Source: Siderastrea radians
Lineage: Eukaryota; Cnidaria; Anthozoa; Scleractinia; Rhizangiidae
Length of the DNA stretch: 64,000 nucleotides
Direction of reading: 5' to 3'
Assembly (NCBI GenBank): GCA_964017195.1
Contig: OZ024894.1
Coordinates: 30,051,120 to 30,115,119 of the forward strand
The position numbers and the translations under genes are program-made. The notes under the pieces were generated by a model. The model made no database searches and was not told the origin of the DNA. It was given only the letters and a program-made list of their open reading frames with translations. Every line of letters begins with the position of its first letter. Positions within the stretch are counted from its first letter, which is position 1. This document shows positions 58,249-64,000 of the stretch, one piece after another.

Positions 58249-59995
58249 TTATAAACCTTTTGCAGTCTCGTTGTCTTTGTAGCAAATACCACGACACAGA
58301 AACGCCAAAATGATTAACAGTGCCACATCAACTGAAACGATAACTACTACCAGAATAACCTTACCCAGTGGCAAATTATCGGCTTCTGCTTTGTGGTGAG
58401 GATCCTACCTTAGCGGAGGTAGTTCGCAGGTAGCTGAAATAAAACAGTAAAGAAAAGAATGCTATGGTAGAAGTTCATCATGGATGACAGTCTAACGGTC
58501 AACCCAACCCACATACCGTTCCACAATCCCCAACATACTCAATCACCGATATACACTCGGCCAAGCACACGCTGGGTTAATACTAAATAATAAGTGAGGC
58601 ATTACTTACCAACAGTTCTCTCACATATAAAGCCCGTCATGTTTTGCCTCCTTTCGCACGGTAGGTTTAAAATAACCTTTTCTTTTCTGATAATCCTTGT
58701 ACATAACGGTACAGTTACCGTCACCTGATGGTCTTCCAATGGTGAATGGTGATGGTGAATGCCATCGCCACTCTTCGTCGGGTACCGATGCATTGTTACT
58801 CAGCCACCGCCACTCTCCATACTCTTTTCTCAAGCCAATGTAATATTCCAGGTGCCCTGTCCTGGTAAGATTCTGAATGAAGTTTGTTAAATACCGTCAC
58901 TCGTTTTCACTTTCCATCGAGGCAAGATTCCCACCAAGTTTCTGACACCTATCTTGGCTTTCTTTCCAAGTGAGTTGTTTATAATGAAATGAGTATTTGA
59001 GATATCGTTGTACCTGTATATCTAAAAAAAGGCGAAATCAAATAATAGTAATAATAATAGCAATGCCGCGTCTACCTGCGCTTTTTTTTTGGGGGGGGGG
59101 AGGGGGTTTGTTTTATACGATACCGTTGCACCGGTATCGAAGAGCTCATGGCTTCGAATCCCTTTCAGGCCTGATTGCTTATAAGGCTCACTTTTTTGTA
59201 ACTGCTTAAGTTGATATTTTCACTGCAAAGGTCGTTATTATTGCTTACCTCGCAAGTTCATATATATACATACACATGTAATCGTTTCATATTTTCACAT
59301 CATGACTGTCGGCCGACGCAAAAAGAAAATTTAAAAAAAAGACGCAAGAACTAAATATTGAATAAATAAACAGATAAACAAACATTAATGAACACACAAA
59401 CGAAACGAAGGACAGGCGGACGGAAGTACAGACCGATCGACAAACGAAAGAGAGAACTAGTAAACAAGCGAATGAGAAAAAATAAACTTACGAAGGGAAG
59501 AACGGACGGGTGGATGGACGGACGGACAGAGAGACTCAAGAAAGGATTCATTGAATAGACAAAAATATTAATTCCATTGAACGAAGCTAAATGAACTAGA
59601 TTCTTGTCATCACACCCAGCTCCTAAAAATGCCAGTTCGTTGTCTGTGTTACATTTCATCTAATCCCGTTTTGCGGCAGTGTTTAAAATTTTTGATGACC
59701 AGCTTACAACCAGATAAGAATGTCTCTTGTTTTAAGAAAACAGTTTGCAAGTGTAAAGATAAAGAGTCACACCTGTTTCTCGGAAAATTTCCTTGCGTTT
59801 ATGTTACATTTCGAGTTCCATAACCTAACATGACCGTAAATGGTATTTATTATGTGTTGAAAATAGCGAAAATAGGCACAAAAATGCATTTTGAAGGTTT
59901 CTTGTTGAATTTGACTTACCACAGGCATTTCTTTCCAAAGTATTATCTAATGAGATGAAGGATAAAATCCACAAGATAGAGAACAGCTTTTTCAT
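58249..59995 (-). pseudogene. membrane-anchored C-type lectin with in-frame stop
   Basis: Exon 1 (59920-59995) starts MKKLFSILWILSFISLDNTL, a signal peptide ending ACG. Exon 2 (58610-59021) encodes a C-type lectin fold: YKQLTWKESQDRCQKLGGNL, LEYYIGLRKEYGEWRWLSNN, NCTVMYKDY and a final KHDGLYMCE. The last exon region (58249 to about 58400) encodes a hydrophobic helix (VILVVVIVSVDVALLIILAF) and a short tail ending at TAA 58249-58251. Such receptors bind sugars on cells or microbes. The canonical EPN/QPD calcium-site triplets are not visible. A TGA at 58897-58899 interrupts ESENE-RYLTNF in the middle of exon 2, so it is a pseudogene, an allele or an error. The acceptor of the membrane exon is unsure. 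Confidence 0.65.
59055..59105. repeat. T-run/poly-G tract in lectin intron
   Basis: [24 protein letters not shown] tract; homopolymers prone to error. Confidence 0.6.
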
Positions 59996-60626
59996 AGTTA
60001 CATGTAGCGAAAACTCGATACTTTGGGCTTTCCCACTGGTATTTAGAATTTATGAATTATTAGTCATGTGAATAAATCACGAAAGAAAGAAAATCACGTA
60101 ATAATGAAAGTTATTAACTAAAGGTGATTGAACATGAGAAAGCATTTATGCTTAAAATTTGGTTTTAGGCGAGGTTATCAATTTGAAACTGAAACAATCG
60201 ATGCTAAAAGGAAGTTGGGTACGAGTTACAAAGAAAATTCCTGTTTAATAGGCAACAGCATCATAATTTAGAAAAGGCTGTGAAAGATCCTATAAAATGA
60301 AAGCAGTTTTTTGATGGCAGTTTTGAAAGCAGTTTGGTGATGGTCCTTCAATCAATACATGTATATCTATTTCTTCCACTTAAGGGCTTTAACATATTTT
60401 ATTTCATAGGTACTGAGATTTATCCACGAAAATCACGGTGAATAAAATTCGTACTGATTTTAAACGAAGCCAATCAGGAGCACGAACGACAAAATTTCAC
60501 TGTGAAAAAAATATCGTTCGTCCAATCAGCAACGCGAACGACGAAATTTCACTGGTGATGAATGAACGTACTGAAGGAACCGTCATCCGACAGCCGTTGC
60601 ACACAAAAAAACGCGCGCTTTGAAAA
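59996..60626. other. intergenic between lectin and Crypton-type fragment
   Basis: Shared 5' side of two divergent genes. Near 60465-60550 a CCAATCAG...GAACGAC.AAATTTCACTG unit occurs twice, a possible promoter repeat. No gene. Confidence 0.4.
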
Positions 60627-61260
60627 ATGGCCGAGGGAAGGTTTGCTTCTGTTTGCTCAGTTGAAGAATTCAGTTTAGAACAAGAAAACAGAAACACTGC
60701 TCAAAAAACTGAAAGAGATGTAAGATTGCTTGAAAGATTTTTGAAAACGAAGAACGAAGACAGACAAATAGAAGATATTCCGGCTGTTGAGCTGAATGAA
60801 TACATCAGCCAATTCATCATCTCCGTCAGCACCAAAGATGGCAATGAATACGAACCGACTTCTCTTCGAAGTTTAGTGGCTAGCTTCGAAAGACACCTGA
60901 AGTAAAAGAGCTATTCTGTAAGCATAATCAACGACTTGGTGTTTGAGAAAACCAGGAAAGTTCTTCAGTCCAAACAAAAACAGCTGAAGAAGCAAGGTAA
61001 AGGAAATAAACCCAAAGCGTCGGTAGCTTTGACAAGCGAAGAGTTGAAAATATTGTACGAGAAGGGTTTGCTCGGTAGGTGTAGTCCCGAGGCACTTTTA
61101 AACACGCTCTGGCTAAACAACACTCTTCACATCGGACTCCGTGGGTGCCAAGAACATCGTGATATGTGCTGGGGAGATGTAAAGCTACAGAAAACGGCAA
61201 GCGGAGTGGAGTACTTGGAGTCCAATGAAAGACAAACAAAAACTAGAACGGGATCAGACT
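60627..61260 (+). pseudogene. Crypton-type (DUF3504-like) recombinase, N-terminal fragment
   Basis: The start MAEGRFASVCSVEEFSLEQE leads into a core-binding region (ERDVRLLERFLKTKNEDRQI, ISQFIISVSTKDGNEYEPTS). A TAA at 60903-60905 interrupts one frame that continues with VFEKTRKVLQSKQKQLKKQG, LTSEELKILYEKGLLG and LRGCQEHRDMCWGDVKL, the beginning of the recombinase catalytic domain. Sequence of the family stops at about 61258 (ERQTKTRTGSD), where GC-rich repeat begins, so the HxxR and tyrosine boxes are absent. It is the same class as 10152-12097 but a different member. Confidence 0.65.
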
Positions 61261-61284
61261 GCAGCGACCCGTGCAAAAAAGCGT

Positions 61285-61505
61285 CCTGCTTGGGCCGGCC
61301 CAGGCTGGCCTGGGCCGTCCCCACTGGGCTGGCCCAGACCGGCCCATAATTAGCATTTTTCAAAAATGCTAATGCCGAAAAATGCTAATGAGAAGCCGGC
61401 CCTGGCCGGCCCGGGCCGGCCCAAGACAGACGCATGACAGGGACTGGCCCACCCCAGACCAGGACAGCCCAGGCTGGCCCCAGCCGGCCCAAATGGAAAA
61501 ATATT
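61285..61505. repeat. GGCC-rich palindromic repeat cluster
   Basis: Many GGCCGGCCC / GGCTGGCC words in both orientations flank an AT-rich palindrome (TTAGCATTTTTCAAAAATGC at about 61341). It replaces the rest of the recombinase. The open frames across it are by-products. Confidence 0.7.
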
Positions 61506-62005
61506 TTCTGCTTTTCAGGCCAGCCTGTGCCAGTCAACCCCAAGCCATTTTTTTGTTGTTGTTGTGGACCAGACCTAATAAAGGAAAATGTGCTTTCTTC
61601 CAATTTAAAGAAACTTGACCCCGAATAAAAAAAATAAAACACAGAGACCTGTATTCATTCATGACTAGTTTATTTATAAATTGCCCTTAATTTACAAATA
61701 TCAGATCAAGGCTCACCGTTGTTTTGTACATGTGTATAACATTTTGAAATCTGATGACATTACCAACCGAAAGCACTGTTTAAAAAAACAAACCAGTCAA
61801 TTTGATTTTACAGTGCTCCTGGGGGAAACTGCTTTAAGAAATTGTTTACTGCAAGTCCACATTCCTGATCTGTCTTCAGATCTTCAGGAACCAGAAGTCT
61901 TTCCTTAAGAAGTTCTGTAAATAAAAAAATAAAAAAAAGGTCTGTTACATCATGTCATGGTTCGTTAGGTAGCACACCATCTCAAATTTCAGGAAAGTCC
62001 TTGTA
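61506..62005. other. no gene recognised
   Basis: AT-rich, with AATAAAAAAAATAAAA near 61624. Nothing supported. Confidence 0.35.
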
Positions 62006-62864
62006 TTACACTCAACTAAGAAAACCATGAACACTGAAAATTTTTCTGGAATGTTCATTGTGTTAATACTGTTTTGACCAATCACATGCGAGACCTTGCA
62101 ACCACAGAAAACGAATGGGTTTCTCAGTCGCAGAATCAAGTTGGTTCCCAATCTGTTTCAAAAAACCTCAAGATTTAACCTTCATCTTATCTTACAGGAA
62201 TTGAAAGTGCTATTCCTTTCTATCTGAGAACCATGTGTACTACGCAAGCAAAAATAAGTTTGAGTGCTTTTGGATCTAATAAATCTTTGGACAAGCTGAC
62301 GCAACAATAAGTGTTTTCTGACATTTCAAATAAAAGCAACTCAAGCTGCACTTATTTCACTGTGATATAAAGATGCAATGTTCTCCCTCAAAATTCACCC
62401 AAAGCTGCTGTTAGATCTGATAGCAGAGCTGACTCAATTTACTTAGGCCAAAACATCCATGCGTTCGAGACGGGCTTGCAACATACAATGTCTAGTTGCA
62501 AATTAAAAATGACAGCTTCAAATTTAACAATGGTACTGAGTGAGCAGGCTGTTAAAGATTAACAAACACCGGTTTCGACAATCTGTGGCTGTTGCTTCAA
62601 TGCAGCGGCAACCGCTGAGGCAAAGTTTTTGCTTGTGTAGTGCATGTGACTCTCAGATAGAGGATAACAATCTAAATTCCTGTAAGTGAAGAGGAAGGTT
62701 TAATCGTGAGGTTTTACGAAACAAAGTGAGAACCAAATCCTTTCTGTGACTAACAAACCCATTTGTTTTCTGTGGTTTCAAGGTCTTGCACGTGATTGGT
62801 CAAAACACAATGAACATTCCGAGAAATATTTTCAGTGTTCATAGTTTCTAAGTTTGAGTGTAGA
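62006..62864. mobile_element. inverted-repeat element with about 175-bp arms
   Basis: The left arm (62006-62183) and right arm (62693-62864, reversed) share CCATGAACACTGAAAAT-like, GGAATGTTCATTGTGTT, TTGACCAATCACATGCGAGA and CCACAGAAAACGAATGGGTT segments with scattered differences. The 500-bp centre has no coding sequence. It looks like a non-autonomous DNA transposon or fold-back element. Confidence 0.65.
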
Positions 62865-63664
62865 ACTAAAAAGACTGACTTGAAATTATTATTACAACTG
62901 TCATCACAGGATCTTTTAAACTATAGTGTGAAACCAATGGTGTGTAACATGGACTGATTTACAACCTCCTCAATGGACATTTCATCTGAGAACATTAAAT
63001 ATTGTGCTAATGTAAAGAGCCATTTTAAGGTCTTGATAAGAAACTATAAAGGAATCCAACCCTTTTCAGCAACAAATCGTGTTTTGTCTTCTTCTTCTTC
63101 TGATAGTTCACTCTAGTTGAATGTGGAAATCAGGCAAATTTGTATTTGACTATTCCAGTAAGTTCCGATCAAGAATTTACTCATTTGCACGAACGCTTTC
63201 AGCTAAATTGTCACTTTACATTCAAGCTTATTAAAGTCTTACATAGAATTTTGCTTTGAAAGGACATTTCAAGACAACATTGCTTCATTTTGATGCATGA
63301 CAATTGAGAAATCTAACCATTCGCTTGGGCGATTGAAGGGAGAAATATCTGCGAGCTCCGAATTCTGCGCCAAAATAAGAACATTTTCCCACTCTTACCT
63401 CTTTTCAGACAGCCTGGGTCATTGCGTCTTCTTCTACCATTCGAAATTGTTCCATAACCGAAGCGTTTCAGAGAAAAAAACGTAGAATTAAGCATTAAAA
63501 TGCAGTTCTAGTCTAAACAGACTCGATCTATTCAAAACCACGCGCCCAAACTCATACTTCGCACTTTTCCATTGTTTCAAAGACACATGTGATGGCGAAC
63601 TACAAGTGCGCATGCGTTTGTGATCTCATGGCCTCCCTGGGAACTAGCATGCTCAAAATCAAAC
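62865..63664. other. no gene recognised
   Basis: AT-rich with a CTT-rich stretch near 63090-63103. The last 100 bases precede the ATG at 63665 and may be a promoter. Confidence 0.35.
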
Positions 63665-63937
63665 ATGGCAGACGAGCTAGTGCTGTTCAACGTTCAGCAC
63701 GAAGAACAAGGGGTCATTACACAAAAGATATGCAACATTCTAATATTTACAACAGATAAGCGACAAGGAGAAACTTGTATTTGTTATTCCACGCGAAAAG
63801 TTATCCATTTACAGGTCTTTTATGGGGGGAAAGAGATAGGAAAGCAACGAACACTACAGCGGACATTGAAACACGTGTTGTCACTACTGAAGAAAATTCA
63901 CTCAGCAGACGCAAGTCCTTTTAACATGAAGGACTGA
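63665..63937 (+). CDS. unrecognised small protein or first exon
   Basis: A 90-codon frame starting MADELVLFNVQHEEQGVITQ with an amphipathic, coding-like composition and a Lys-rich end (TLKHVLSLLKKIHSAD). I do not recognise the family. It could be a short gene, a 5' exon of a gene leaving the window, or chance. The ATG context AAACATGG is acceptable. Confidence 0.3.
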   Translation: MADELVLFNVQHEEQGVITQKICNILIFTTDKRQGETCICYSTRKVIHLQVFYGGKEIGKQRTLQRTLKHVLSLLKKIHSADASPFNMKD

Positions 63938-64000
63938 ACAAAGAGTTTTAAAAAGGAGAACAGTGATAACGGGACCAAGTATCTCACAGTGGAACTCATT

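Noticed and set aside
61127..61642. Open frames on both strands over the GGCC cluster
   Set aside because: Frames stay open because of GC-rich repeat words, not coding.

Overview
The window looks like nuclear DNA of an animal, most likely a cnidarian such as a stony coral or sea anemone. Genes are split by GT-AG introns, intergenic space is AT-rich, and families common in cnidarian genomes are present (discoidin/FN3 receptor, C-type lectin, Crypton-type recombinase, Penelope-like retroelements with hammerhead ribozymes, many fold-back elements). The species call is inference. No bacterial operon, rRNA gene, confident tRNA gene or CRISPR array was seen.

Host backbone. One plus-strand receptor gene spans 5936-57429. 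I can chain 18 exons whose phases all agree (3516 coding bases, 1171 residues): signal peptide, F5/8C (discoidin) domain, a row of FN3 domains, a membrane-proximal region like that of R2B receptor tyrosine phosphatases, one membrane helix, and a short tyrosine-containing tail with no phosphatase domain. A decayed second copy of its discoidin exon lies at 35560-35710. On the minus strand, 58249-59995 holds a membrane-anchored C-type lectin gene with one in-frame stop.

Mobile DNA. The receptor's roughly 28 kb third intron (8415-36489) holds a Crypton-type tyrosine recombinase relic (10152-12097), a Penelope-like element (PLE) and the main discovery: a 19,389-bp DNA transposon (13553-32941) inserted into the PLE. 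It has perfect 33-bp terminal inverted repeats and a 9-bp target duplication. A second PLE copy at 33957-35340 supplies the matching empty site within this same window.

The transposon carries two convergent genes. The plus-strand gene (13751-17657, 9 exons, about 657 aa) is an XPG/EXO1-family nuclease joined to a C-terminal HIRAN domain. The minus-strand gene (10 coding exons, about 1170 aa when complete) is a transposase-like protein with a Myb/SANT-like N-terminus. An XPG nuclease plus a large transposase recalls the Academ superfamily, but the 9-bp target duplication and the HIRAN fusion do not match what I know of Academ, so the family is left open.

The transposon has been rearranged. 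Its right arm is tandemly duplicated (about 20619-27563 and 27564-32941) with a complete right terminus trapped in the middle, and a 781-bp block is triplicated in the first copy only. Both genes also carry one apparent single-base frameshift (near 15012 and 19750). The element is therefore probably a decayed or misassembled copy of a once-complete system. Fold-back elements, a SINE and microsatellites fill most of the remaining non-coding space.
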